Notes: generated from the sequence alone by a model not told the origin. Positions 35,501 to 47,301 are shown, counted from the first letter of the stretch. The stretch is DNA of 64,000 nt from Macrothele yani (GCA_039090855.1 CM077034.1:12785970-12849969); one strand, 5' to 3'. Program-made: numbers and translations.

Positions 35501-37519
35501 ACAGCGTTTAAGAATCGTCATAAGCCGCACCTGACGAAATTGGCAGCGAAATTCGAACGAACCGGCAGTACCACAGATGACGTGCCAAGCATGGCGACAA
35601 AGAGCGGTATACCGCGGAAGAGAGAGTTTCCTTGGTGAAAAATTGGTATGCGGAGGACGAAAACCTCACAAAGGTGTTACAATGGTGGAGTACAGCGTTT
35701 AAGAATCGTCATAAGCCGCACCTGACGAAATTGGCAGCGAAATTCGAACGAACCGGCAGTACCACAGATGACGTGCCAAGCATGGCGACAAAGAGCGGTA
35801 TACCGCGGAAGAGAGTTTCCTTGGTGAAAAATTGGTATGCGGAGGACGAAAACCTCAGAAAGGTGTTACAATGGTGGAGTACAGCGTTTAAGAATCGTCA
35901 TAAGCCGCACCTGACGAAATTGGCAGCGAAATTCGAACGAACCGGCAGTACCACAGATGACGTGCCAAGCATGGCGACAAAGAGCGGTATACCGCGGAAG
36001 AGAGAGTTTCCTTGGTGAAAAATTGGTATGCGGAGGACGAAAACCTCACAAAGGTGTTACAATGGTGGAGTACAGCGTTTAAGAATCGTCATAAGCCGCA
36101 CCTGACGAAATTGGCAGCGAAATTCGAACGAACCGGCAGTACCACAGATGACGTGCCAAGCATGGCGACAAAGAGCGGTATACCGCGGAAGAGAGAGTTT
36201 CCTTGGTGAAAAATTGGTATGCGCAGGACGAAAACCTCACAAAGGTGTTACAATGGTGGAGTACAGCGTTTAAGAATCGTCATAAGCCGCACCTGACGAA
36301 ATTGGCAGCGAAATTCGAACGAACCGGCAGTACCACAGATGACGTGCCAAGCATGGCGACAAAGAGCGGTATACCGCGGAAGAGAGAGTTTCCTTGGTGA
36401 AAAATTGGTATGCGGAGGACAAAAACCTCACAAAGGTGTTACAATGGTGGAGTACAGCGTTTAAGAATCGTCATAAGCCGCACCTGACGAAATTGGCAGC
36501 GAAATTCGAACGAACCGGCAGTACCACAGATGACGTGCCAAGCATGGCGACAAAGAGCGGTATACCGCGGAAGAGAGAGTTTCCTTGGTGAAAAATTGGT
36601 ATGCGGAGGACGAAAACCTCACAAAGGTGTTACAATGGTGGAGTACAGCGTTTAAGAATCGTCATAAGCCGCACCTGACGAAATTGGCAGCGAAATTCGA
36701 ACGAACCGGCAGTACCACAGATGACGTGCCAAGCATGGCGACAAAGAGCGGTATACCGCGGAAGAGAGAGTTTCCTTGGTGAAAAATTGGTATGCGGAGG
36801 ACGAAAACCTCACAAAGGTGTTACAATGGTGGAGTACAGCGTTTAAGAATCGTCATAAGCCGCACCTGACGAAATTGGCAGCGAAATTCGAACGAACCGG
36901 CAGTACCACAGATGACGTGCCAAGCATGGCGACAAAGAGCGGTATACCGCGGAAGAGAGAGTTTCCTTGGTGAAAAATTGGTATGCGGAGGAAGAAAACC
37001 TCACAAAGGTGTTACAAAGGTGGAGTACAGCGTTTAAGAATCGTCATAAGCCGCACCTGACGAAATTGGCAGCGAAATTCGAACGAACCGGCAGTACCAC
37101 AGATGACGTGCCAAGCATGGCGACAAAGAGCGGTATACCGCGGAAGAGAGAGTTTCCTTGGTGAAAAATTGGTATGCGGAGGAAGAAAACCTCACTAAGG
37201 TATTACAAAGGTGGAGTACAGCGTTTAAGAATCGTCATAAGCCGCACCTGACGAAATTGGCAGCGAAATTCCAACGAACCGGCAGTACCACAGATGACGT
37301 GCCAAGCATGGCGACAAAGAGCGGTATACCGCGGAAGAGAGAGTTTCCTTGGTGAAAAATTGGTATGCGGAGGAAGAAAACCTCACAAAGGTGTTACAAA
37401 GGTGGAGTACAGCGTTTAAGAATCGTCATAAGCCGCACCTGACGAAATTGGCAGCGAAATTCCAACGAACCGGCAGTACCACAGATGACGGGGCAAACAT
37501 GGCGACAAAGAGAAGAACA
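32576..37519 (+). repeat. 191-bp tandem array, 26 copies, derived from a DUF4817-like transposase N-terminus
   Basis: Units start at 32576, 32767, 32958 and so on to 37349 in 191-bp steps (one 189-bp step near 35632-35821). Each reads LVKNWYAEDENLTKVLQ, then WWSTAFKNRHKPHLTKLA, AKFERTGSTTDDVPS and a stop just after the next unit begins. This resembles the helix-turn-helix DUF4817 domain at the N-terminus of arthropod transposases. The frames start at TTG, not ATG, and 191 is not a multiple of three, so no long protein results. Two sub-types (AGGTGGAGTACATCG with CCAACG; TGGTGGAGTACAGCG with CGAACG) occur in blocks. The final copy diverges after ACAGATGACG. Confidence 0.93.
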
Positions 37520-37545
37520 GCCCGGTCACTATTGTGAACCACTCC

Positions 37546-38591
37546 CTACCTTTTGACGTCAACAGTGAAAAAAGATATGTGCCGTGAACTGGCTTGGAGA
37601 GTATATAAGATGTGCTGTGGGCATTCTGAAAACATATCACTCGTTGCTGTCATGGATAAAAGGAGCGATTTATCAGATTTGCAAAAAGGAATGATTGTCT
37701 GCTCTCGGGCTAAGATTGGTAGTATTTCTTTAACAGCACAGTATGTGAACTGTTCGCGTGCTGCTGTGGCTAAAGTATATCGTGATTGGAGAAATGGAAC
37801 CATTGCGAATAAGCGACGTGAAAACTGCGGTGCACCAGGCACCATTAATGTGAGAGGTGAACGTCGGTTTCGAATGTGCGTGAGGGTCGATTGACACACT
37901 ACAGTGGAGCCCGAATGAAAAAGGGGGCTACCGGAAGTGTGTCTAAAACGAAAGTTCAGGCAACCCTGCTGCGTATGAGGCTCCCATGCAGACGGATGGT
38001 CACTGCACCTATGCTAACGAAGGTGCATCGGCAGAAAAGGCTTACATTTGCACGGCGTTATCTGAATTGGACCTGTGCTGATTGGGAAATGACTGCCTTC
38101 TCCGATGAGTCACGTTTTGTTCTCCATCCAACGGATGGACGTTGGCGTATAAGGCGAGAAACATCGGAGAACTTCAGCCATTGCTGGCAGAACACAAGCT
38201 GGTTCCAGCAGCATTGTGGCCTGCGGAATATTATCGTGGAATTCCCTGGGTCAGCTAATACCTATGGAAAGCACTACGGACCGAATTCGTAATGAACCCA
38301 TTCTTGCAGACCACGTAATACCATACATGCTGATTGTCTTCCCTGGAGTGGATGGGATCATCCAGCATGACAATGCGACGTGTCACATACACACAGCTAG
38401 AAATGCTTGAGTGTGGTTGGAAGTGCACGATGAAGACTTCAAAGTACTTCCCTGTCCCCTTAATTCCCCAGACTTAAACCCAACTGAGCATCTGTGGGAT
38501 CGCCTCGATCTTGTTGTTCGCTCTATGGATCCTGCACCACGCACCCTCCAGTAGCTGTCAGATGCACTGCAGTCAACATGGCTCCACATAC
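37546..38591 (+). mobile_element. Tc1-like transposase remnant, 5' and 3' truncated
   Basis: The frame starts at ATG 37652 (MDKRSDLSDLQKGMIV) with a helix-turn-helix (VNCSRAAVAKVYRDWRNG) and shifts near 37880. It then shows FSDESRFVLHPTDGRWRIRR, a break, QHDNATCHIHTARN followed by a stop, and SPDLNPTEHLWDRLD. The left boundary touches the 191-bp array and the right boundary the SINE-A array, so no terminal repeats are visible. A sister copy is at 56586-58240 (minus). Confidence 0.88.
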
Positions 38592-40628
38592 CTTTTTTTT
38601 TTTTATTGGAGGTTTAACGACCACCGCGAGCAACTCAATGGGCTATAAGCAGTTGCCCGTCCCTAATTTAGGGTCACTGGTTCCAGGGAAAGGAGAGAGC
38701 CAGTGCCATAAGACAAACACATCAGTTCATTGATTGATTGGAGGTTTAACGACCACCGCGAGCAACTCAATGGGCTATAAGCAGTCACCCGTCCCTAATT
38801 TAGGGTCACTAGTTCCAGGGAAGGGAGAGGGCTAGTGCCGTAAGACAAACACAACATCCATTCATTGATTGATTGGAGGTTTTTTTTTTTTTTTTTGATT
38901 GGAGGTTTAACGACCACCGTGAGCAACTCAATGGGCTATAAGCAGTCGCCCGTCCCTAATTTAGGGTCACTGGTTCCAGGGAAGGGAGAGAGCCAGTGCC
39001 GTAAGACAAACACAACATCCATGCCTCACCGGGATTCGAACCCGGACCCCGTTCGGACGAATGATCAGAGGCCATCGCTTAGACCACTGCGCCACCGGGG
39101 CGGCTGATTGGAGGTTTAACGACCACCGTGAGCAACTCAATGGGCTATAAGCAGTCGCCCGTCCCTAATTTAGGGTCACTGGTTCCAGGGAAGGGAGAGA
39201 GCCAGTGCCGTAAGACAAACACATCAATTCATTGATCGATTGGAGGTTTAACGACCACCGTGAGCAACTGAATGGGCTGTAAGCAGTTGCCCGTCCCTAA
39301 TTTAGGGTCACTGGTTCCAGGGAAGGGAGAGAGCCAGTGCCGTAAGACAAACACATCAATTCATTGATTGATTGGAGGTTTAACGACCGTCGTGAACAAC
39401 TCAATGGGCTATAAGCAGTCGCCCGTCCCTAATTTAGGGTCACTGGTTCCAGGGAAGGGATAGAGCCAGTGCCGTAAGACAAACACATCAATTCATTGAT
39501 TGATTGGAGGTTTTACGACCGCCGTGAACAACTCAATGGGCTATAAGCAGTCGCCCGTCCCTAATTTAGGGTCACTGGTTCCAGGGAAGGGAGAGGGCTA
39601 GTGCCGCAAGACAAACACAACATCCATTCATTGATTGATTGGAGGTTTAACGACCACCGTGAGCAACTGAATGGGCTGTAAGCAGTTGCCCGTCCCTAAT
39701 TTAGGGTCACTGGTTCCAGGGAAGGGAGAGAGCCAGTGCCGTAAGACAAACACATCAATTCATTGATTGATTGGAGGTTTAACGACCGCCGTGAACAACT
39801 CAATGGGCTATAAGCAGTCGCCCGTCCCTAATTTAGGGTCACTGGTTCCAGGGAAGGGATAGAGCCAGTGCCGTAAGACAAACACATCAATTCATTGATT
39901 GATTGGAGGTTTTACGACCGCCGTGAACAACTCAATGGGCTATAAGCAGTCGCCCGTCCCTAATTTAGGGTCACTGGTTCCAGGGAAGGGAGAGAGCCAG
40001 TGCCGTAAGACAAACACATCAATTCATTGATTGATTGGAGGTTTAACGACCGCCGTGAGCAACTCAATGGGCTATAAGCAGTCGCCCGTCCCTAATTTAG
40101 GGACACTGGTTCCAGGGAAGGGAGAGAGCCAGTGCCGTAAGACAATTACATCAATTCATTGATTGATTGGAGGTTTAACGACCGCCGTGAACAACTCAAT
40201 GGGCTATAAGCAGTCGCCCGTCCCTAATTTAGGGTCACTGGTTCCAGGGAAGGGAGAGGGCTAGTGCCGTAAGACAAACACAACATCCATTAATTCATTG
40301 ATTGGAGGTTTAACGACCACCGTGAGCAACTCAATGGGCTATAAGCAGTCGCCCGTCCCTAATTTAGGGTCACTGGTTCCAGGGAAGGGAGAGAGCCAGT
40401 GCCGTAAGACAAACACAACATCCATTAATTCATTGATTGGAGGTTTAACGACCACCGTGAGCAACTCAATGGGCTATAAGCAGTCGCCCGTCCCTAATTT
40501 AGGGTCACTGGTTCCAGGGAAGGGAGAGAGCCAGTGCCGTAAGACAAACACATCAATTCATTGATTGATTGGAGGTTTAACGACCACCGTGAGCAACTCA
40601 ATGGGCTATAAGCAGTCGCCCGTCACTA
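38592..40628 (-). repeat. SINE-A 3'-unit tandem array (about 14 units) with a nested SINE-A
   Basis: After a poly(T) run the complement of the SINE-A 3' half repeats about every 125-135 bp to 40628. Junctions vary (ACATCAATTCATTGATTGATT or CAACATCCATTCATTG). A complete SINE-A with poly(T) and tRNA head sits inside at 38881-39104. The array has no tRNA head at its right end. It breaks off within a unit at CGTCACTAATG, 150 bp upstream of the LRR exon acceptor. Confidence 0.92.
38881..39104 (-). mobile_element. SINE-A full copy nested in the SINE-A array
   Basis: Poly(T), complete body and tRNA-like head (to GGGGCGGC) are flanked by TGATTGGAGGT at 38870-38880 and 39105-39115. The duplicated target is the array's own junction sequence, so a SINE-A inserted into SINE-A-derived satellite. 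Confidence 0.85.
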
Positions 40629-40781
40629 ATGTTACAGGCGTGAGCTCTTGGAGATGGGGGATGACAAAACAATAACTCATGAATGCAACTTTATTTTTAT
40701 TTTATGCAGAAATATAAAAATTGTGCATACATTTGGTTCAATTTGTTCAGTGATCAGAATTTCTTTTTTTTGTTGTTTCAG

Positions 40782-41909
40782 GACTTGCGGTCATTTCATA
40801 GTTCGGGACAGGACCTGGATCCGGTTGTATACAATCCTTTCCTCAGAAGCATGAAGAACTTGACGGATCTGAGTTTGCAAACATGCAGGTTTCTCGATGT
40901 GGGTACCATGGAAGTTATTGTCACCTCCCTCACTCAACTGAAATATCTGAATCTGTGTGCTACAGATATTAAGGACAATGCGCTGATCATTCTCTGTGGT
41001 CATAAAAGAGTTGACTGCGAAGAGATTCCAAGTTGCTGCTATACAAACGAGTGTGGAATGAGCAGTCCATTGCAGCTCTTGGAACTCGACATACTTTGTA
41101 CCGAAGCCAGCAATGCTGCAGTAGCTTGTGTTGTAACACACATGCCAACACTTCGATGCCTAGAGTCTCCTTCCCTTGAAGATTTACCTGACGTTTTGTC
41201 CGAAATTTGCATACAGCGAAAGAAATGCGGAATGCCCCGATTAAATGTGATGATAACATCTCTTTGTTGTTGGGCATTCGATGGAAACTGGGAAACTGTG
41301 CTCGGCTGTTGCCCGGAATTAGAGGAATTAGAGGTACTCATTAGTAATGATAATTCCAAGTCGGCTGACCAGATTGAGGCCATGTGCAAACTCACTCATC
41401 TAAGAAGCATTTCGTTTTATTGTGCAAGCAGTAATCGTCTCAGAGAAAGCACGATGATGATCTGGAGCAGAAAAGGAAGTCAAATAAGGTCCTTAACTCT
41501 TCAAGGAGAAATAGGAGAAAATATGTTATTCGACACAAAAGATCTCCAGCGTATTCTGAGGATGTGCCCATATTTAGAAGAACTATCACTGAAGTCTATT
41601 TATTTAAATTGCCCCATATTAACCAACGAGCCGTTCAAGTATCTTCTATGTCTGAAGAATTTGCAAAAGCTGTACATAGAAATGAAAGGTGAGTCACCTT
41701 CAATGGTCGCGAAAGAAGTCTTCAAGATTGTTAGTGAATCTACGCACATAAGGGAATTGAATTTGACGACCCCTGCAGTTAAAGAAGTTGCATTTCACTT
41801 TCTGTCAAAAATAAGTTTCCATTTTTTGAATATGGCAACGTACACCGACAGCACCAGTCAAAGAAGCATAATCTATCTGTGGATTAATAACTATGTCACA
41901 AGCAATTGA
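40782..41909 (+). CDS. Terminal exon of a leucine-rich-repeat-like protein
   Basis: The exon begins after TTTTTTTTGTTGTTTCAG in phase 0 (GAC TTG CGG) and runs 375 codons to TGA at 41907-41909. Repeated LxxLxLxxC/N-type segments are seen: MKNLTDLSLQTCRFLD, LTQLKYLNLCATDIKD, CPELEELEVLISN, LTHLRSISFYCASS, GSQIRSLTLQGEI, CPYLEELSLKSIY and LKNLQKLYIEMKG. This pattern of irregular LRRs resembles the C-terminal solenoid of F-box/RNI-type proteins, which usually serve in protein binding. No catalytic domain, signal peptide or membrane span is visible. I do not recognise the specific gene. The frame is free of stops and frameshifts, unlike all but one of the transposons here. It may be the next exon after 18369; cDNA would be decisive. 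Confidence 0.75.
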   Translation, partial: DLRSFHSSGQDLDPVVYNPFLRSMKNLTDLSLQTCRFLDVGTMEVIVTSLTQLKYLNLCATDIKDNALIILCGHKRVDCEEIPSCCYTNECGMSSPLQLLELDILCTEASNAAVACVVTHMPTLRCLESPSLEDLPDVLSEICIQRKKCGMPRLNVMITSLCCWAFDGNWETVLGCCPELEELEVLISNDNSKSADQIEAMCKLTHLRSISFYCASSNRLRESTMMIWSRKGSQIRSLTLQGEIGENMLFDTKDLQRILRMCPYLEELSLKSIYLNCPILTNEPFKYLLCLKNLQKLYIEMKGESPSMVAKEVFKIVSESTHIRELNLTTPAVKEVAFHFLSKISFHFLNMATYTDSTSQRSIIYLWINNYVTSN

Positions 41910-41981
41910 ATGTAAAAAAAAAAAAAAAAAATGCTTCATTAAAGTGTTGAAATGATATCTGATTTCTGTAACTTCCTAACC

Positions 41982-41987
41982 AATAAA
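41982..41987 (+). terminator. AATAAA polyadenylation signal of the LRR gene
   Basis: AATAAA lies 73 bp after the stop codon of the LRR exon in AT-rich sequence, the expected place for a short 3' UTR. An A-run at 41913-41931 precedes it. Confidence 0.5.
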
Positions 41988-42184
41988 ACGTCAGAGAATG
42001 AAGGTCCATGTTTGAAATTTATTTCTATAACTGATTATAGAACTTTACAAATCCGGTATATGCATCTATAACATTTATAGTAATGCGTATATTGATTTCA
42101 CACATCATATGCCAGTTTTAAATTAATTGCCGAATATGGTTTCGGCGTATTTCATCTCTATGTGAAACTCCGAAAACCCATTTG

Positions 42185-42790
42185 CCGCCCCGGTGGCGCA
42201 GTGGTCTAAGGCACTGACCTCTGATCATTCGTCCGTAAGGGGTCCAGGTTCGAATCCCGGTCAGGCATGGATGTTGTGTTTGTCTTACGGCACTGGCTCT
42301 CTCCCTTCCCTGGAACCAGTGACCCTAAATTAGGGACGGGCGACTGCTTATAGCCCATTGAGTTGCTCACGGTGGTCGTTAAACCTCCAAACAAACAAAC
42401 AAACAAAACAAACTGATCATTCGTCGGAAGGGGTCCGGGTTCGAATCCCGGTGAGGCATGGATGTTGTGTTTGTCTTACGGCACTGGCTCTCTCCCTTCA
42501 TTGGAACCAGTGACCCTAAATTAGGGACGGGCGACTGCTTATAGCCCATTGAGTTGCTCACGGTGGTCGTTAAACCTCCAAACAAACAAACAAACAAACA
42601 AAACAAACTGATCATTCGTCGGAAGGGGTCCGGGTTCGAATCCCGGTGAGGCATGGATGTTGTGTTTGTCTTACGGCACTGGCTCTCTCCCTTCCCTGGA
42701 ACCAGTGACTCTAAATTAGGGACGGGCGACTGCTTATAGCCCATTGAGTTGCTCACGGTGGTCGTTAAATCTAAAAAAAACAAAAAAAAA
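42185..42790 (+). mobile_element. SINE-A trimer with (AAAC)n linkers
   Basis: A complete tRNA-like head and body is followed by two units that begin at CTGATCATTCGTCGG inside the head, about 207 bp apart and linked by CAAACAAACAAAC. It ends in an A-rich run. The flanks CCATTTG (42178-42184 and 42791-42797) are a short target-site duplication. Confidence 0.87.
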
Positions 42791-43078
42791 CCATTTGGCT
42801 CTTACACATTATTGGTGTGAATTGCACACGTGGTTCCTCGATCGATCGCTCCCCGGACTCGTATTTTTCAAGCACAATTGAATTAATATTTTATTTACAA
42901 TTTATTGGGTAGGTGCGAATCAAATGTCCGGCAAAGGACCAGCACACGTGGATGGCGAGAACGGAAAAGTAGGACAACTTACCTATGGGCAAAATAATCC
43001 CCCTCGGTATCGACACGTAGTGGCCATCTGTCCGGTAAGGTCATTATCCCGAAACAGAAAAAAGTCTTGTGGCTGAGA

Positions 43079-44206
43079 CCAGAGATGGAAACGGGTCAAC
43101 GGGTCGGGTCAAGGTATTCCTGACACGATTTTGATCCGGTTTCATTCCCGTTTTATTTTTGAAAAGAGAAAAATATATTCCAAAGAAAAATGCGCTTTGT
43201 GGAATTCTGTAGTCGATACTGGTGCAAACGTAGTGAATAATGATTTGCCATGCAAAAATATTGTCGTCTCTTTCTTAAAGCAACGAAGATTTCCACCGAC
43301 CGAAGTCAGAAACACCGACACCATATACTTCCTTTGCGTTCTTTTACAGTGCGATTGTCCAGGGCAAGGCACAGGCAAACGCCATTCGCCTGCTTCTCGG
43401 CTGAATCACTCTCTCCGTGCGAAGTTCACTGTATGACTAAGAGTTATTTTTCACATCGCATCTTTTACATTGAGCATTCAGAGGTTTTCGATTGATGTGC
43501 TAACATCCCGTTCCCTTGACATGACATGTCGAAATTAACTCCTTAATATGGATGGATTTAATAATAAGGAGGTTGAGAAAGACGTCGAGGCCAACAAATA
43601 CGTGTTTGTTCAAAACCACAAGGGGAAGAGTGAGGGCTGGAATTTGTTTGGACTCATTAAGGAACCGGTGATTAATTTTGTGTTGTTTGGTCTTGTTTCT
43701 TGTTCAAAATCTGGAAAAAGTATAATTAGAAAGAAAGATGTCGACGGTGTAATAAAAGATTAAGGAAACAAAAAACTAACGGGCCATATGAAAGTATACG
43801 CAACTCCATCAAACCTGGGGGAAAGCGAACAATCTAAATACATTTAAAAAAATGCATTTGTGTAATCGCAAATAATGATTCCCTTTTGTAATATACTCCA
43901 TGGTTCCGGTCACAGTCATTACTTCTGGATTACGCAAAATAATGGCAGTAAAAATGGCACTAAAGTTTAGCAAGTAACCAAATTTTATTATTAAAAAAGA
44001 TTTCAGTTAATAAATATCAAGAAGTTGTTAGGATGAATACACATATTACGTTTATATGTACATATATACAAATTGAGTTTCGAATTTATAGTTCAAAGCA
44101 GATTTGTCCGGGTCAGTTACAGGTCCGGATCGGGTCGTATCGGATCCAAATATGGGACGTTCTGGTCGGGTTCGGGTACGAAATGTTTGACCCGTTTCCA
44201 ACTCTG
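43079..44206 (+). mobile_element. hAT-like element remnant with TIRs (1.1 kb)
   Basis: The left end CAGAGATGGAAACGGGTCAA and right end GACCCGTTTCCAACTCTG are inverted, and the flanking 8 bp (GCTGAGAC / ACTGGGAC) match at 6 of 8 positions, as for an old hAT duplication. Inside, a 71-codon frame (43548-43763) contains KSEGWNLFGLIKEP, resembling the start of a BED-type zinc finger found at hAT N-termini. Its Cys/His ligands are lost. Both ends are rich in GGGTC motifs. It is non-autonomous. Confidence 0.65.
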
Positions 44207-44324
44207 ACTGGGACCCAAAGAAGTCATCAACTGCACGTTGTCCGTCGTGAACTGTTTCCCGGACAGCAAGTGATCCAGGTGATGAAACAGATGACAGCCT
44301 GTCGGAGACAAGTCCGGGAAATGG

Positions 44325-45428
44325 ACAGGATGAGACAGTACTTCATAGCTCATGGCACTTAGTTATAGACAGGATGAGACGGTACTTCATAGCCCATGGC
44401 ACTTAGTTATAGGCAGGATGAGACGGTACTTCATAGCCCATGGCACTTAGTTATAGACAGGATGAGACTGTACTTCATAGCCCATGGCACTTAGTTATAG
44501 ACAGCATGAGACAGTACGTCATAGCCCATGGCACTTAGTTATAGACAGCATGAGACAGTACTTCATAGCCCATGGCACTTAGTTATAGACAGGATGTGAC
44601 AGTACTTCATAGCCCATGGCACTTAGTTATAGACAGGATGTGACAGTACTTCATAGCCCATGGCATTTAGTTATAGACAGGATGAGACAGTACTTCATAG
44701 CCCATGGCACTTAGTTATAGACAGGATGAGAAAGCACTTCATAGCTCATGGCACTTAGTTATAGACAGGATGAGACAGTACTTCATAGCCCATGGCATTT
44801 AGTTATAGACAGGATGAGACAGTACTTCACAGCCCATGGCACTTAGTTATAGAGAGGATGAGACAGTACTTCATAGCCCATGGCACTTAGTTATAGACAG
44901 CATGAGACAGTACTTCATAGCCCATGGCCCTTAGTTATGGACAGGATGAGACAGTACGTCATGGCATTTAGTTATAGACAGGATGAGACAGTACTTCATA
45001 GCCCATGTCACTTAGTTATAGACAGGATGAGACAGTACTTCATAGCCCATGGCACTTAGTTATAGACAGGATGAGACAGTACTTTGTAGCCCATGGCACT
45101 TAGTTATAGATAGGATGAGACAGTACTTCATAGCCCATGGCCCTTAGTTATGGACAGGATGAGACAGTACGTCATGGCACTTAGTTATAGACAGGATGTG
45201 ACAGTATTTCATAGCCCATGGTGCTTAGTTATAGACAGGATGAGACAGTACATCATAGCCCATGGCACTTAGTTATAGACAGGATGAGACAGTACTTCAC
45301 AGCCCATGGCACTTAGTTATAGACAGGATGAGATAGTACTTCATAGCCCATGGCATTTAGTTATAGAAAGGATGAGACTGTACTTCATAGCCCATGGCAC
45401 TTAGTTATAGACAGGATGAGACAGTATG
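44325..45428. repeat. 44-bp tandem repeat, about 25 copies
   Basis: GGCACTTAGTTATAGACAGG and ATGAGACAGTACTTCATAGC recur at 44-bp spacing, with a few shorter units lacking CATAGCC. The first copy grows out of unique sequence just past the hAT right end. Confidence 0.93.
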
Positions 45429-46695
45429 TCTGTTGACGAAAGCTGTTTGTTTCTGCACCAGTTTTCGGCGCATCTGGTGTAATTCAGAAGAACACTAAGT
45501 CTCTTGACAAAAGCTGGTTGTTTCTGCACCAGTTTCCGGCGCATCTGGTGTAATTCAAAAGAACACAATGTCTGTTGACCAAAGCTGGTTGTTTCTGCAC
45601 CGTTTTCCGGTACTTCTGGTGTAATTCAGAAGAACACTATGTCTCTTGACCAAAGCTGGTTGTTTCTGCACCAGTTTCCGGCGCATCTGGTGTAATTCAG
45701 AAGAACACTATGTCTGTTGACCGAAGCTGGTTGTTTCTGCACCAGTTTCCGGCGCATCTGGTGTAATTCAGAAGAACACTATGTCTCTTGACCAAAGCTG
45801 GTTGTTTCTGCACCAGTTTCCGGTGCATCTGGTGTAATTCAGAAGAACACAATGTCTGTTGACCGAAGCTGGTTGTTTCTGCACCAGTTTCCGGTGCATC
45901 TGGTGTAATTCAGAAGAACACAATGTCTGTTGACCGAAGCTGGTTGTTTCTGCACCAGTTTCCTGTTCATCTGGTGTAATTCAGAAGAACACAATGTCTG
46001 TTGACCGAAGCTGGTTGTTTCTGCACCAGTTTCCGGTGCATCTGGTGTAATTCAGAAGAACACAATGTCTGTTGACCAAAGCTGGTTGTTTCTGTACCAG
46101 TTTCCGGTGCATCTGGTGTAATTCAGAAGAACACAATGTCTGTTGACCGAAGCTGGTTGTTTCTGCACCAGTTTCCGCTGCATCTGGTGTAATTCAGAAG
46201 AACACTATGTCTCTTGACCAAAGCTGGTTGTTTGTGCACCATTTCCGGTGCATCTGGTGTAATTCAGAAGAACACTAAGTCTCTTGACCAAAGCTGGTTG
46301 TTTCTGCACCAGTTTCCGGTGCATCTGGGGTAATTCAGAAGAACACAATGTCTGTTGACCAAAGCTGGTTGTTTGTGCACCATTTCCGGTGCATCTGGTG
46401 TAATTCAGAAGAACACTAAGTCTCTTGACCAAAGCTGGTTGTTTCTGCACCAGTTTCCGGCGCATCTGGTGTAATTCAGAAGAACACAATGTCTGTTGAC
46501 CAAAGCTGGTTGTTTCTGCAACAGTTTCCGGTGCATCTGGTGTAATTCAGAAGAACACTATGTCTCTTGACCAAAGCAGGTTGTTTCTGCACCAGTTTCC
46601 GGCGCATCTGGTGTAATTCAGAAGAACACAATGTCTGTTGACCGAAGCTGGTTGTTTCTGCACCAGTTTCCGGTGCATCTGGTGTAATTCAGCAC
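45426..46695. repeat. 71-bp tandem repeat, about 18 copies
   Basis: TGTCTGTTGACCAAAGCTGG, TTGTTTCTGCACCAGTTTCC and GTAATTCAGAAGAACAC repeat at about 71 bp. It directly abuts the 44-bp array (shared junction GACAGTATGTCTGTTG) and stops 20 bp before the hAT end at 46715. Minus-strand open frames with CSSELHQMHRKLVQKQP are repeat artefacts. Confidence 0.93.
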
Positions 46696-46714
46696 AATAA
46701 TGTTCTGCAGTGAT

Positions 46715-47299
46715 CAGGGACGGATTTATGTTGTAGGGGCCCCGTCTCACTGAACCTTTTGGGTGCCCCTCGTTTTGAGACACACATCCGGGTTCTGTGT
46801 ATATTTAGTACAATTTTTAAATGGACTATAATCAATTTCATCATCATCAAATAATTATATTATTATTTTATATTGTAACAATGAGAAACATTATTTCATT
46901 TACTTACCAACACAGCATCATGTTTATAAGAAATTCGTCCTGGCTCTAATTACAGCAAAAAATCTGTGACTTCAGCATAACTGACATGATTCAGCGCATT
47001 ACAGTCTATGTACAATATTGAAAAACTATTAAAGTGTTCTTGAGAAAGTGTTGATCGTATTATAAATAGTTCTTAACTCCTTTAAGAGCACTGAAGGATC
47101 TTTCACCACTTGCATTACATATTGGTAAAGTAAGGAACATTTTAAGAATGGTTTCCACATTTGGAAATGTTTCTTTCAAATCGTCACTGTCCGCAAGCAG
47201 TTTGTAGCAATCTTTTGGCCGGACTGAGGATTGATCTTGTTCCCTGAGATGCATAAAACGGTGGAAGTGCTGCAGTTCATCACAAAACAGTTTTCCATC
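46715..47299 (-). pseudogene. hAT transposase C-terminus (dimerisation domain) and element end
   Basis: On the minus strand 47299-47060 reads DGKLFCDELQHFHRFM, then FPNVETILKMFLTLPICN and ASGERSFSALKGVKNYL, the hATC dimerisation motif of ZMYM1/DUF4371-type hAT elements, followed by a premature stop. The 3' end is probably CAGGGACGGATTTATG at 46715, a typical hAT terminal sequence. A Tc1 element inserted at 47302 cuts the gene. Confidence 0.75.
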
Positions 47300-47301
47300 T
47301 A

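Noticed and set aside
32576..37537. 26 small proteins of 62-65 residues in tandem
   Set aside because: They start at TTG in the repeat and the stop lies in the next unit. They are copies of a transposase fragment, not separate genes.
44100..44210. GC-rich GGGTC motifs as a regulatory cluster
   Set aside because: They mirror the motifs at 43080-43140 and are better explained as the subterminal repeats of the hAT element.
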